NCBI RefSeq assembly: GCF_004343505.1
Contig: NZ_SLXU01000018.1
Span: 1-52,943, forward strand
From: Rhodovulum bhavnagarense
GTDB taxonomy: Bacteria > Pseudomonadota > Alphaproteobacteria > Rhodobacterales > Rhodobacteraceae
Length of the DNA stretch: 52,943 bases
Reading direction: 5' to 3'
Positions 8,886 through 17,256 of this stretch are shown here, in pieces. The notes beneath the pieces were generated by a model, which did no database searches, was not told the DNA's origin, and saw only the letters and a list, made by a program, of their open reading frames with translations. How positions within the stretch are numbered: position 1 is the stretch's first letter; the number at the start of each line of letters is the position of its first letter. Made by a program: the position numbers and the translations under genes.

Positions 8886-9016
8886 GTCACGCGCCCCTCG
8901 CCCATTCCGAACCGTATGTTGACCGGACCGGTCCAGACAGTATCTTGCGCCGGGACACAAGCAAAGCCGCCGCCACCGGATTCTCCGGCCCCGCGGCCAC
9001 ACGCCCCGGAGACCAT

Positions 9017-10129
9017 ATGACAGATCTTTCCAGACGGCATGTTCTGGTAACCGGCGTCGCGGCGGTACTGGCCGGATGCAGCGTTCCGCGTAACGCCCCG
9101 ATGAAACGCGAAGTCCTGGAAGGCGCGGGAGAGTTCAGCGAGTTCTCGGTCTACCAGGTCACACGGGCCAGCCTGCCGCGTTTTGGCGCCTGGCCGGTGA
9201 CAGGGCGCGAGGTCCTGTCAAACTGGCCCTCGCGCAACGACCGCAAGGGCCTGCCCCGTATCGCGCCCGGTGACCGGCTGAGCCTGCGCATCTGGGATGC
9301 CGAGGAAAACTCGCTTTTGACCGGGCCGGGAGGCAATGTCACCGACATGCCCGACATGATCGTGTCCACGCGAGGCACCATCTTCGTGCCCTATGTCGAC
9401 GAAATCCGGGTTTCGGGGCTGACGGTAGATGCAGCGCGCAGCCATATCCAGCAAGAGGTGACCGACGTCATCCCCTCGGCGCAGGTCCAACTGAACCACC
9501 AAAGCGGCCAGGGCAACTCGGTCGAACTGGTCAGTGGCGTCGCCGTGCCGGGCCGCTACCCGCTTGAGGCACCGCAAACCACGATCCTCGGCGCGATCTC
9601 GGCCGCAGGCGGGGTCCCCGGTGCGATGCGCAACCCGCAGCTGCGCCTGCAACGCCAGGGCCGGGTCTATGGAATCTCGCTGCAAGAGGTGTTTGACGAC
9701 CCCGCACACGACATCCCGCTTTGGGGCAATGACCGGATCATCGTCGAGGAGGACAAGCGCAACTTTATCGCGCTGGGAGCCTCGGGCCAGCAGAACGTGA
9801 TCGATTTCGACGCCCAGCAGGTCAGCGCGCTGAGGGCGATTTCCCTGATGGGCGGAATGGCCGATACCAGCGCCGACCCCGGCGGCGTTCTGGTGATGCG
9901 CCAATACCCGCGCGCCCTTGTCGGCCCGCAGGGCGGCCGGCCCGAGACCGAGCGGGTGGTGTTCAGCTTTGACCTGACCAGTGCCGACGGGCTGTTCAGC
10001 GCGGGCCAGTTCCCTGTCAATTCCGGCGATGTCGTGCTGGCGACGCAGGCGCCGGTCACGACCATGCAAAAGGTGCTCTCGCTGCTTGGCAGCACGATCG
10101 GGCTGGGCGCTCGGGTCAGCAGTTTCTGA
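9017..10129 (+). CDS. Polysaccharide export lipoprotein, Wza/KpsD family
   Basis: 370 residues. Begins with a lipoprotein signal ending LAGC, so Cys21 would be lipidated. It then has a polysaccharide-export (PES) domain (GDRLSLRIWDAEENS...VDEIRVSGLT) and SLBB-type repeats (VAVPGRYPLEAPQTTILGAISAAGG). Such proteins form the outer-membrane channel or periplasmic ring for capsule or exopolysaccharide export. It is divergent from the epimerase/sugar transferase pair, and the three make a small export locus. The C-terminus carries a tandem 12-bp duplication across the stop codon (see repeat entry). ATG at 9017 is chosen since the signal peptide starts there. Confidence 0.9.
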   Translation: MTDLSRRHVLVTGVAAVLAGCSVPRNAPMKREVLEGAGEFSEFSVYQVTRASLPRFGAWPVTGREVLSNWPSRNDRKGLPRIAPGDRLSLRIWDAEENSLLTGPGGNVTDMPDMIVSTRGTIFVPYVDEIRVSGLTVDAARSHIQQEVTDVIPSAQVQLNHQSGQGNSVELVSGVAVPGRYPLEAPQTTILGAISAAGGVPGAMRNPQLRLQRQGRVYGISLQEVFDDPAHDIPLWGNDRIIVEEDKRNFIALGASGQQNVIDFDAQQVSALRAISLMGGMADTSADPGGVLVMRQYPRALVGPQGGRPETERVVFSFDLTSADGLFSAGQFPVNSGDVVLATQAPVTTMQKVLSLLGSTIGLGARVSSF

Positions 10130-10143
10130 GGCAGTTTCTGAGG
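10120..10143 (+). repeat. Tandem 12-bp duplication over the stop codon
   Basis: Two perfect copies of CAGTTTCTGAGG in tandem, followed by CAGG. The first copy holds the stop codon of the export lipoprotein gene; the second carries a second in-frame TGA. Probably a recent slippage event with no effect on the protein. Confidence 0.85.
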
Positions 10144-10226
10144 CAGGTCATGAGGCGGGGCGGGGCAGCCCCGGACCGCCCACACAGCCTCTAGGCGAAT
10201 CCCCCCTCCATGCCCATATTCGAGGC

Positions 10227-10466
10227 ATGGGTATCGTGTTCCTGATCATCGTGGGCGCAGCCGCGGGCTTTCTGGCCACGCGGCTGATGGGGCTTGAGGC
10301 CGACATTCCCACCACCATCGCAATCGGTATCGCGGGCGCGCTGATCGGTGGGCTGATCTTGCGGGTGCTCCTGGCGCTGACCGGGTTTGCCGCGGGGCTG
10401 GTGGGCGCGGTTCTGGGGGCAATGGTGCTGATCTGGGTCTACCGGCTTTACCTGGGCGGCCGCTAG
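10227..10466 (+). CDS. GlsB/YeaQ/YmgE-like small membrane protein
   Basis: 79 residues, almost all hydrophobic: three membrane segments with Gly-rich turns (MGIVFLIIVGAAAGFLATRLMG, IAIGIAGALIGGLILRVLL, GAVLGAMVLIWVYRLYLG). This matches the transglycosylase-associated/GlsB family of stress-induced inner-membrane proteins, whose function is unknown. Its last 4 bases overlap the end of the convergent FAD oxidoreductase gene. Confidence 0.72.
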   Translation: MGIVFLIIVGAAAGFLATRLMGLEADIPTTIAIGIAGALIGGLILRVLLALTGFAAGLVGAVLGAMVLIWVYRLYLGGR

Positions 10467-11512
10467 AGGCTTGCCTCGACGCCAAAGCCCGCAGGAATGC
10501 CGGTGGGGTTATCCTCCAGAACCAGGTCGGCCATGACCTGCCCGATCCCGGGCGCAAGGCCAATGCCGATCTTGAACCCCCCGTTTGCCACGAAATGACC
10601 CGGCCGGCCGGGCCATGGCCCCAGCATCGGCGCGATGGTGGCCGCCCGCGGCCGCACCCCTGCCCAGCGTTCGATCACCTCTGCACCGGCCAGCGCCGGA
10701 CAGGCGATCCGCGCCCTGGCAATCACCTCGTCCAGCCGGGCATCGGTTCGGTAGGGATCGTCGAAATCGCGCTCGGTGGTAGAGCCCACCGCGACCGTCC
10801 CGTTCGAATGTGGCACGATCAGCAATCCCTCGGCATAAATCTGCGGCGCCTGGCGCGCATCGTGATCCAGGATCGCGGCCTGCCCCTTCACACCGCTGCC
10901 GACCTGGTGGTCGAGATCGGCCGACAACGCGGCCAGCCCCGGATAGCCCGTGGCCCAGATCACCCGCCCCTCGACCGGGCCCTCGGCGCCACATGCGACC
11001 TCGCCCCCCAGCGCGACAATGGCCGCAGCCAGCGCCTGGCAGGCAGCACGGGGCGCGATACGGGCGGACAGGGTGTCATGAATCAACAGCCCCGTAGGCG
11101 TGAGCGGGGCGAAATTCCCTGCCTCGGCCGCCGCGACCACGCGCCATGCCGCCCTCCCCCGCCAGAGCGTTTCGGCCTCGGCCGCCCGGTCGCGCGCACG
11201 TGCCAGCGCCGCATCGTCGGCGATCGGCTGATAGCGGCCCAGGCGGCCATAGCCTGTGGGCCGGCCCGAGACCTGCTGGACGCCCGTCCAGAAGGCATCC
11301 CCCATCAGGAGGCTGTCGAGCTGGAACGCCTTTTTCGCGTTCCAGCGCTCGGGCACATGCGGCGACAGCGCACCGACCGGCGTGCCGCTGGCCCCCGCCG
11401 CGGGATGGGACCATTCGACCACCCGCACGCGCGCGCCGCGACACGCGCAGACATAGCCGCAAGCCAGGCCCAGGATGCCCGCCCCCATCACCGTCACATC
11501 CACCGTTGCCAT
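10463..11512 (-). CDS. FAD-dependent oxidoreductase (DadA/MnmC-C-like)
   Basis: 349 residues. DAO-type flavoprotein with N-terminal VMGAGILGLACGY dinucleotide motif and the C-terminal ERWAGVRPRAATIAPMLGP and NGGFKIGIGLAPG segments of glycine/D-amino-acid oxidases. It sits 53 bp from, and divergent to, mnmD. In gamma-proteobacteria these two activities are fused in MnmC, so this protein is a good candidate for the cmnm5U34-to-nm5U34 tRNA-modification step (inference). A general amine oxidase is the alternative. ATG at 11512 is chosen; GTG at 11518 is possible. Confidence 0.78.
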   Translation of the reverse strand: MATVDVTVMGAGILGLACGYVCACRGARVRVVEWSHPAAGASGTPVGALSPHVPERWNAKKAFQLDSLLMGDAFWTGVQQVSGRPTGYGRLGRYQPIADDAALARARDRAAEAETLWRGRAAWRVVAAAEAGNFAPLTPTGLLIHDTLSARIAPRAACQALAAAIVALGGEVACGAEGPVEGRVIWATGYPGLAALSADLDHQVGSGVKGQAAILDHDARQAPQIYAEGLLIVPHSNGTVAVGSTTERDFDDPYRTDARLDEVIARARIACPALAGAEVIERWAGVRPRAATIAPMLGPWPGRPGHFVANGGFKIGIGLAPGIGQVMADLVLEDNPTGIPAGFGVEASL

Positions 11513-11565
11513 TGCCACGGCCCTCTTTCATTCTTGCCGTCCGGACCTCGCATCTAGGACAGATC

Positions 11566-12240
11566 ATGCCAGAGCGCCAGCACGCGGAAATCGAGTGGAA
11601 CGAAGGCGGCGTACCCGTTTCGACCCGGTTCGCCGATCCTTATTTCTCGCTTGCCGACGGGCTGGCCGAAACCCGGCACGTATTTCTTGCGGGCAACGAT
11701 CTACCCGCGCGGTTCGTGCCAGGGTTCCATATCGCGGAACTGGGGATCGGCACCGGGCTGAACCTGTTGGCCGCGCTGATCGCATGGCGCGAGGCGGGGA
11801 TGGAGGGACCGTTGCGCTATACCGGGTTTGAAGCCTACCCGATGACCGCCCACGAGATCGACCGGGCCCTGTCAGCCTTTCCCGAGGCCCATGCCATGGC
11901 CGGCCCGCTGATCGCGGCTTGGCACGCAGGGGCCACGCGGATCGAAAACGACATGCTGCACGCCACCCTGGTCTTCGGCGATGCGCGCGAGACGCTGCCC
12001 ACCTGGCCGGGCCGGGCCGATGCCTGGTTCCTGGACGGTTTCGCGCCGGCAAGGAACCCCGAACTGTGGTCGCCGGAGCTGATGGCCCAGGTCGCGGCCC
12101 ATACCGCACCCGGCGGCACTGCGGCGACCTATACCGCGGCCGGTTTCGTGCGCCGCGGGCTGGCCCGGGCCGGGTTCAACGTGGAACGGCGCCCCGGATT
12201 TGGCCGCAAGCGACACATGACCGTCGCAAACCGGGCATGA
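11566..12240 (+). CDS. mnmD: tRNA (5-methylaminomethyl-2-thiouridine) methyltransferase MnmD
   Basis: 224 residues. Begins MPERQHAEIEWNEGGVPVSTRFADPYFS, the characteristic opening of the MnmC N-terminal domain, followed by the SAM motif ELGIGTGLNLLA and the domain's WFLDGFAPARNPELWS segment. It methylates nm5U34 to mnm5U34 in wobble positions of certain tRNAs. The normal C-terminal FAD domain is absent; a separate FAD oxidoreductase lies divergently next door. Confidence 0.9.
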   Translation: MPERQHAEIEWNEGGVPVSTRFADPYFSLADGLAETRHVFLAGNDLPARFVPGFHIAELGIGTGLNLLAALIAWREAGMEGPLRYTGFEAYPMTAHEIDRALSAFPEAHAMAGPLIAAWHAGATRIENDMLHATLVFGDARETLPTWPGRADAWFLDGFAPARNPELWSPELMAQVAAHTAPGGTAATYTAAGFVRRGLARAGFNVERRPGFGRKRHMTVANRA

Positions 12241-12287
12241 CAGCAGCGCAGACCGTCATGCGGAGCCTTCTCGGACGCGTCGGGATC

Positions 12288-12311
12288 ATGGGTATTTTTG
12301 CCAAGAAGAAG
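12288..12311 (+). repeat. 24-nt MGIF element, copy 1
   Basis: AT-rich 24-mer beginning ATGGGTATTTTTG and ending CCAAGAAGAAG, 48 nt after the mnmD stop and 2 nt from the stop of the convergent slt gene. Its end joins a 9-bp inverted repeat: GAGCCTTCT (12263-12271) pairs with AGAAGGCTC (12307-12315). The same 24-mer occurs near 24.5 kb and twice near 35.1 kb. Confidence 0.85.
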
Positions 12312-12313
12312 GC

Positions 12314-14245
12314 TCAGTCGGACTTGAGTTCCGCAGACAGGCGCAGGGGTTCGGGCCGACCCGACAGGCGCGCGCGATAAATGGCCAGGGATTCGCTTAC
12401 CCGCATCACGTAGTTGCGGGTTTCACGGAACGGAATCATCTCGATCCAGTCGACGACATCGACCCCGGCCGAGCGCGGATCGCCGCGTTCGGTGATCCAG
12501 GCGCGGGCGCGGCTGGGCCCGGCATTATAAGCCGCCGCGACCAGCACCGGGTTGGGACCGAATTCCTCGACCAGCTGCGCGAGATAGGCCGCACCGAGCC
12601 GTGCGTTGTAATCGGGATCACGCGTGAGCGCGGCCTCGGAATAGGCGAGACCGAGTTTCGCCGCCATCGCCTGCGCCGTGCCGGGCATCAGTTGCATCAA
12701 TCCGCGCGCGCCCGCCCCCGAAACCACGGAAGGGTCGAATTCGCTTTCGCGGCGGGCGACAGCAAGAACCAGCTCGGTCGCCACCGGGTGGTCGGCGCGC
12801 GCCAGGCCGCTCAGCGGGAAATAGGCATCGATCATCACGTTGCCGTCGCCCGCGGCCAGCTTGGCCAGCCGCAGGGCGATATGGGGCTCGTCAAGACGCA
12901 GCGCGAGCCCGGCCAACTTGCGCTGTCCGATGGGATCGGCCGAGTCGGCAAGGTGGGTCAGGAACCATTCCACCAGGTTACGTTCGCCCGCCTCGTGGAA
13001 CATCAGCGCCGCGCGCAGGACCGATCCGTTGGCCCAGGGCGCGTCGCGCCAGCCGGGATAGGTTTCGCCCCCGGCCAGGGCCGGGTCCATCGGCAGGCCC
13101 GCGCGTTCGGCGGCGAGCTGACCGTAGAACGCGGTCTGGTGGGCGGCGGCCCCGGCATAGGCGGCGCGGGCCTCGTCGGGGCGGCCCATCGCCTCGAGCG
13201 CGCGGCCGCGCCAATAGCCGCCGCGCGACAGGCTGATCGGGGTTTCGACCACGGCCTCGAACCGGGTGAAATGGGTCAGCGCCGTGGCAGGGTCGTCCAG
13301 CTGGCGCAGGGCGATGAAGCCCGCCAGCCATTCCAGGTCGGCATAGGCATAATCCGATCCGGGCGGGATGTGATGGCGCGCGGCCAGCCGGTAGGCGCGG
13401 GCGCCCTCGCCCTCGCGCATCAGCTTTCGGGCGTAGATACGCCGCCAGTTGGCCCATTCCTCCGGGCGGCCCAGTGTCTCGGCAGAGAGGCTATGCGCCT
13501 CGATCAGGGCGATGGCATCCTCTGCCCGGCCCTTTTGTGCGCGCCACAGGAAACGTTCCCGGGCCAGGCCCGGATGATCGGCCAGCGATGCGGGCACGGC
13601 CGCGATCAGGGCATCGACCCCGGCGGCGCCCGCGCGCAGCGCAAGACGCGCATCGGCCAGCGCAGCCCACCCCCCGGCCACGAGCGGCAACATGCGCCGC
13701 ACCTCGGCGGCCTCGCCCGCCCAGAGCATCGCATCGATGCGGGCCTCGTGATGGACCGACAGCGCAGGCGCAAAGCGCGCCAGGAACGCGGCATGTGCCT
13801 CGGCGCCCAATGGCAGGGTACGCCACGCCAGGACCGCAAGCGCCTGGGCATCGCCGGAATTGCCCAGCGCCGCATGCGCCTGCACCAGCCGGAGCGCCCC
13901 GAGCCCGGTCACCGGCCGGCGATTCGCGAAAAAGGCCAGGACCGCGGCCGGGTCGACATCGGGCGGGATCTTGCCCTCGGCCTGCATGTGCAGGCGGTCG
14001 AGACCGGGCCAGTCGCCATTGCGCGACAGGAAAGCGACATAATCGGCAAAAGTGCCTTCGCCCGCGCGCAGCCGCCGCCATTCCACGATGTCGAGCGCAA
14101 CCTGGCCCGCAGGCGCGGCCTGGGCGCGCGCGGCCTGCCAGTTATCGGCGCGCAGTTCGACCATGGCGCGGGCCAGGGGTGTATCGCCGGCGGCCGCCGC
14201 ATCGGCGGCGAGTGCAAGTGCAAGGCAGGCAATAAAGGTGCGCAT
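12314..14245 (-). CDS. slt: Soluble lytic murein transglycosylase
   Basis: 643 residues. Cleaves peptidoglycan glycan strands with 1,6-anhydro product in the periplasm. It has an N-terminal signal peptide (about residues 1-20, Ala-rich), a long alpha-helical superhelical U/L region, and a C-terminal SLT catalytic domain: RRESEFDPSVVSGAGARGLMQLMP carries the catalytic Glu (RESEF), then VAAAYNAGPSRA. The start is ATG 14245. It is convergent with mnmD and divergent from dapA. Confidence 0.93.
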   Translation of the reverse strand: MRTFIACLALALAADAAAAGDTPLARAMVELRADNWQAARAQAAPAGQVALDIVEWRRLRAGEGTFADYVAFLSRNGDWPGLDRLHMQAEGKIPPDVDPAAVLAFFANRRPVTGLGALRLVQAHAALGNSGDAQALAVLAWRTLPLGAEAHAAFLARFAPALSVHHEARIDAMLWAGEAAEVRRMLPLVAGGWAALADARLALRAGAAGVDALIAAVPASLADHPGLARERFLWRAQKGRAEDAIALIEAHSLSAETLGRPEEWANWRRIYARKLMREGEGARAYRLAARHHIPPGSDYAYADLEWLAGFIALRQLDDPATALTHFTRFEAVVETPISLSRGGYWRGRALEAMGRPDEARAAYAGAAAHQTAFYGQLAAERAGLPMDPALAGGETYPGWRDAPWANGSVLRAALMFHEAGERNLVEWFLTHLADSADPIGQRKLAGLALRLDEPHIALRLAKLAAGDGNVMIDAYFPLSGLARADHPVATELVLAVARRESEFDPSVVSGAGARGLMQLMPGTAQAMAAKLGLAYSEAALTRDPDYNARLGAAYLAQLVEEFGPNPVLVAAAYNAGPSRARAWITERGDPRSAGVDVVDWIEMIPFRETRNYVMRVSESLAIYRARLSGRPEPLRLSAELKSD

Positions 14246-14423
14246 GGCGACAGATCGAACCGGGGGCTTGGTTTCGCCAGCCTGTCATGGCGGGCGTGGC
14301 CGGGACAATTCACAAACTTGGCAATCGGGCAATCGCGCTATAGGGTCCGCGCGCCCGTGACGGGCGGCGAGTCGCGCCGACGTTCCGGTCCCGGACAACA
14401 TTATCATGCGAAAGGAGCGTGTC

Positions 14424-15299
14424 ATGATCAAAGGGTCCCTTCCTGCCCTGGTGACGCCGTTCAAGGACGGCGCGGTGGATCGCGACGCGCTCAAACGACT
14501 GGTGGAGTGGCACCTCGATGAAGGCAGCCACGGGATCGTGCCGGTCGGCACCACCGGCGAGAGCCCGACGCTGAGCCATGCCGAACACGAGATGGTCATC
14601 GAAGAGGTGGTCAAGGCCGCCGGTGGCCGGGTGCCGATCATCGCCGGGGCGGGGTCGAACAACACGCAAGAGGCGATCCGCTTCATGCAATATGCCGAAA
14701 AGGTCGGCGCCGATGCGGCGCTGGTGGTCACGCCCTATTATAACAAGCCCACCCAAGCGGGCATGATCGCGCATTTCACCGCGCTTCACGATTGCTGTGA
14801 ATTGCCAATCATCATCTACAACATCCCCTCACGGTCCGTGGTGGACATGACGCCCGAAACCATGGGCGAGCTGGCAAAACTGCCCAGGATCATCGGGGTC
14901 AAGGACGCCACCGGCGATCTGTCCCGCGTGCCGAAACAACGCATCACCTGCGGCCCGGATTTCCTGCAATTGTCGGGCGAGGATGGAACCGCGCTGGGGT
15001 TCAACGCCCATGGCGGGCGGGGCTGCATCTCGGTCACCGCCAACGTGGCGCCGCGGCTGTGTGCGCAGTTCCAGGAGGCGACGCTGGCAGGCGATTATGC
15101 CCGCGCACTGGAATTGCAGGACCAGCTGATGCCGCTGCATATCGCGATCTTTCTCGAGCCTGGCGTTGCCGGGGCGAAATACGCGCTGTCGCGGCTGGGG
15201 CGTTGCACCGAAGAAGTCCGCTCGCCGCTGGTCGGGTTGACCGAAGGCACGAAGGCGCGGATCGACGACGCGATGCGCCACGCCGGCATCCTGGATTGA
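14424..15299 (+). CDS. dapA: 4-hydroxy-tetrahydrodipicolinate synthase
   Basis: 291 residues. Condenses pyruvate with aspartate semialdehyde, the first committed step to diaminopimelate and lysine. Catalytic Lys160 is in GVKDATGD, Tyr132 in IYNIPSR, and the GTTGE motif is at 42-46. The start ATG 14424 has AAGGAG 8-9 nt upstream; an in-frame ATG at 14406 lacks one. trmO follows 3 nt after the stop, then smpB. Confidence 0.97.
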   Translation: MIKGSLPALVTPFKDGAVDRDALKRLVEWHLDEGSHGIVPVGTTGESPTLSHAEHEMVIEEVVKAAGGRVPIIAGAGSNNTQEAIRFMQYAEKVGADAALVVTPYYNKPTQAGMIAHFTALHDCCELPIIIYNIPSRSVVDMTPETMGELAKLPRIIGVKDATGDLSRVPKQRITCGPDFLQLSGEDGTALGFNAHGGRGCISVTANVAPRLCAQFQEATLAGDYARALELQDQLMPLHIAIFLEPGVAGAKYALSRLGRCTEEVRSPLVGLTEGTKARIDDAMRHAGILD

Positions 15300-15302
15300 T
15301 CC

Positions 15303-15782
15303 ATGGCGGGCCTGCGCCCAGGTGAAGTGGTGGCCGAGGGCCTGAAAGACCCCGATGGGCCAAGGTTACGGGTGATCGGGCGAATCCGCACGCCGTGGGG
15401 GCCGGACGATTGTCCGCGCAACATGGGCACCGCCCGGCAACGCGGCGGCCGTTTCGTGGTCGAACTGGACCCGGACCTTGGTCCTGCGCTTGAGGGTCTG
15501 GCCGTTGGCCAGCCTGTCATCCTGCTATACTGGATGGACCGGGCGCGGCGCGATCTCTTGCGCCAAAGTCCCCGCCATATCGAGGGCACACGCGGCACGT
15601 TCGCGCTGCGTTCACCCAACCGGCCCAACAGCATCGGGGTGGCGACGGTGGTGATTACCGCGCTCGATCCGGGGGACGCGACACTCGGTATCGACGCGAT
15701 CGATTGCTATGACGACACTCCGCTGATCGACATCAAGCCCTGGACGGAACGGGCCGACCTGCCGCCGGGCCGTGACGGCTAG
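15303..15782 (+). CDS. trmO: tRNA-methyltransferase O family protein (TrmO/TsaA/YaeB)
   Basis: 159 residues. Carries [11 protein letters not shown] (about 102-112), the signature of the UPF0066/TsaA family, a beta-barrel SAM-dependent enzyme that N6-methylates ct6A37/t6A37 in tRNA-Thr in E. coli. It lacks the C-terminal extension of the longer E. coli protein, as do many alphaproteobacterial members. It lies 3 nt after dapA, so probably co-transcribed. Confidence 0.85.
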   Translation: MAGLRPGEVVAEGLKDPDGPRLRVIGRIRTPWGPDDCPRNMGTARQRGGRFVVELDPDLGPALEGLAVGQPVILLYWMDRARRDLLRQSPRHIEGTRGTFALRSPNRPNSIGVATVVITALDPGDATLGIDAIDCYDDTPLIDIKPWTERADLPPGRDG

Positions 15783-15853
15783 AATCGCACGAGACATCGG
15801 GACATTCGGCACACCTTTCCCCCGGCGCGGCTTTGGCCTATATGCGCCCCACC

Positions 15854-16330
15854 ATGGCCAAACCGAAATCAGACCCGAATTACAAGGTAATCGCCGAAAA
15901 CAGGCGCGCGCGGTACGACTACGCGATCGAGGACGACCTGGAATGCGGGATCATCCTGCAAGGGTCCGAAGTAAAATCGCTGCGCGAGAACGGCGCCAAC
16001 ATCGCCGAGAGCTATGCCTCGGTCGAGGATGGCGCACTGTGGCTGGTCAACGGCTATATCCCGCCCTACGAACAGGCGAAAACCTGGGGCCACGAGGAAC
16101 GGCGCAAGCGCAAGCTCTTGGTCAGTCGCAAGGAACTGGCGCGCCTGTGGTCGGACACGCAGCGCAAGGGCTACACGCTGGTGCCGCTGGTTCTGTATTT
16201 CAATCACAAGGGCATCGCCAAGCTGAAGATCGGGATCGCCAAGGGCAAGAAGACCCAGGACAAGCGCGCCACCGAGGCCAAGCGCGACTGGCAACGCCAG
16301 AAACAGCGCCTGTTGAAGGATCACGGTTAG
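15854..16330 (+). CDS. smpB: SsrA-binding protein
   Basis: 158 residues, normal length. Binds tmRNA and delivers it to stalled ribosomes. The sequence opens [23 protein letters not shown], has the GSEVKSLR core and ends with the basic [13 protein letters not shown] tail that enters the mRNA channel. ATG 15854 is taken over an upstream in-frame ATG at 15842 since MAKPK is the family start. The tmRNA gene is not in this window. Confidence 0.97.
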   Translation: MAKPKSDPNYKVIAENRRARYDYAIEDDLECGIILQGSEVKSLRENGANIAESYASVEDGALWLVNGYIPPYEQAKTWGHEERRKRKLLVSRKELARLWSDTQRKGYTLVPLVLYFNHKGIAKLKIGIAKGKKTQDKRATEAKRDWQRQKQRLLKDHG

Positions 16331-16398
16331 GCCGCGGCCTTGCCTAGGTCACGCCAGCGTTCTAAGCATTCCTGAACGCGATACGGGCGGAGGGGTGC

Positions 16399-17256
16399 AT
16401 GGCCTATAACGATCCGAAAACGCTGGTCTCGACCGAGTGGCTGGCCGATCACCTGAAAGACCCCGACCTGCGCATTCTGGACGGGTCATGGTACCTGCCG
16501 ACAGATCCGCGCGACCCACGCGCCGAATACGACCAGGCGCATATTCCCGGCGCGCGCTTTTTCGATATCGACGAGATTTCCGATCAGCGATCCGATCTGC
16601 CGCACATGGCGCCCCCGGTGGAAAAGTTCATCGCGCGGATGCGCGCGATGGGCGTGGGCGACGGGCACCAGGTCGTCGTCTATGACGGCATGGGCCTGTT
16701 TTCAGCGCCGCGCATCTGGTGGACCTTCCGCCTGATGGGCAAGACCGATATCGCCGTGCTGGACGGGGGCCTGCCGAAATGGCTGGCAGAGGGGCGGCCT
16801 GTAGAGGATCTGCCGCCCTTGGTGCGCGACAGGCACATGACCGTGCAGCGCCAGGCACATCTGATCAAGGACGTGACGCAGGTCGCCGCGGCCTCGAAAC
16901 TGGGCGATTACGAGATCATCGACGCCCGCGCGCCCGGCCGTTTCGAGGGGCGCGAGCCAGAGCCGCGGCCGAACCTGCGCTCGGGCCATATCCCGAATTC
17001 CCGGAACGTGCATTTCGCCACCCTGCTGAACGCCGATGGCACGATGAAATCCCCCGACGATCTGCGCGCGGTGTTCGCCGCGGCGGGCGTGGACCTCGGC
17101 AAGCCCGCGATTGCAAGCTGTGGATCGGGCGTTAATTCTGCCCTGGTCTGCCTTGCGCTGGAACTGATCGGTCATCGCAACCACGCGGTTTACGACGGGT
17201 CGTGGACGGAATGGGGGATGTATAACGACCTGCCCGTGGCGACGGGGCCGGCATGA
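16399..17256 (+). CDS. sseA: 3-mercaptopyruvate sulfurtransferase
   Basis: 285 residues in two rhodanese domains. Transfers sulfur from 3-mercaptopyruvate to thiol acceptors. The C-terminal active-site loop is CGSGVNS with Cys241 (E. coli SseA has CGSGVT), favouring mercaptopyruvate over thiosulfate. A good ribosome-binding site (GGAGGGG) precedes ATG 16399. The stop overlaps the start of the aminotransferase gene (ATGA). The pairing makes sense: cysteine transamination supplies mercaptopyruvate. Confidence 0.93.
   Translation: MAYNDPKTLVSTEWLADHLKDPDLRILDGSWYLPTDPRDPRAEYDQAHIPGARFFDIDEISDQRSDLPHMAPPVEKFIARMRAMGVGDGHQVVVYDGMGLFSAPRIWWTFRLMGKTDIAVLDGGLPKWLAEGRPVEDLPPLVRDRHMTVQRQAHLIKDVTQVAAASKLGDYEIIDARAPGRFEGREPEPRPNLRSGHIPNSRNVHFATLLNADGTMKSPDDLRAVFAAAGVDLGKPAIASCGSGVNSALVCLALELIGHRNHAVYDGSWTEWGMYNDLPVATGPA

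Noticed and set aside
14309-14343. Promoter for dapA (TTGGCA / CTATAG)
   Set aside because: The hexamers are 13-22 nt apart depending on pairing, outside the usual range.
12692-14521. 609-residue open frame opposite the lytic transglycosylase
   Set aside because: Antisense shadow of slt; no recognisable domain, and slt has a signal peptide and an intact SLT catalytic domain.
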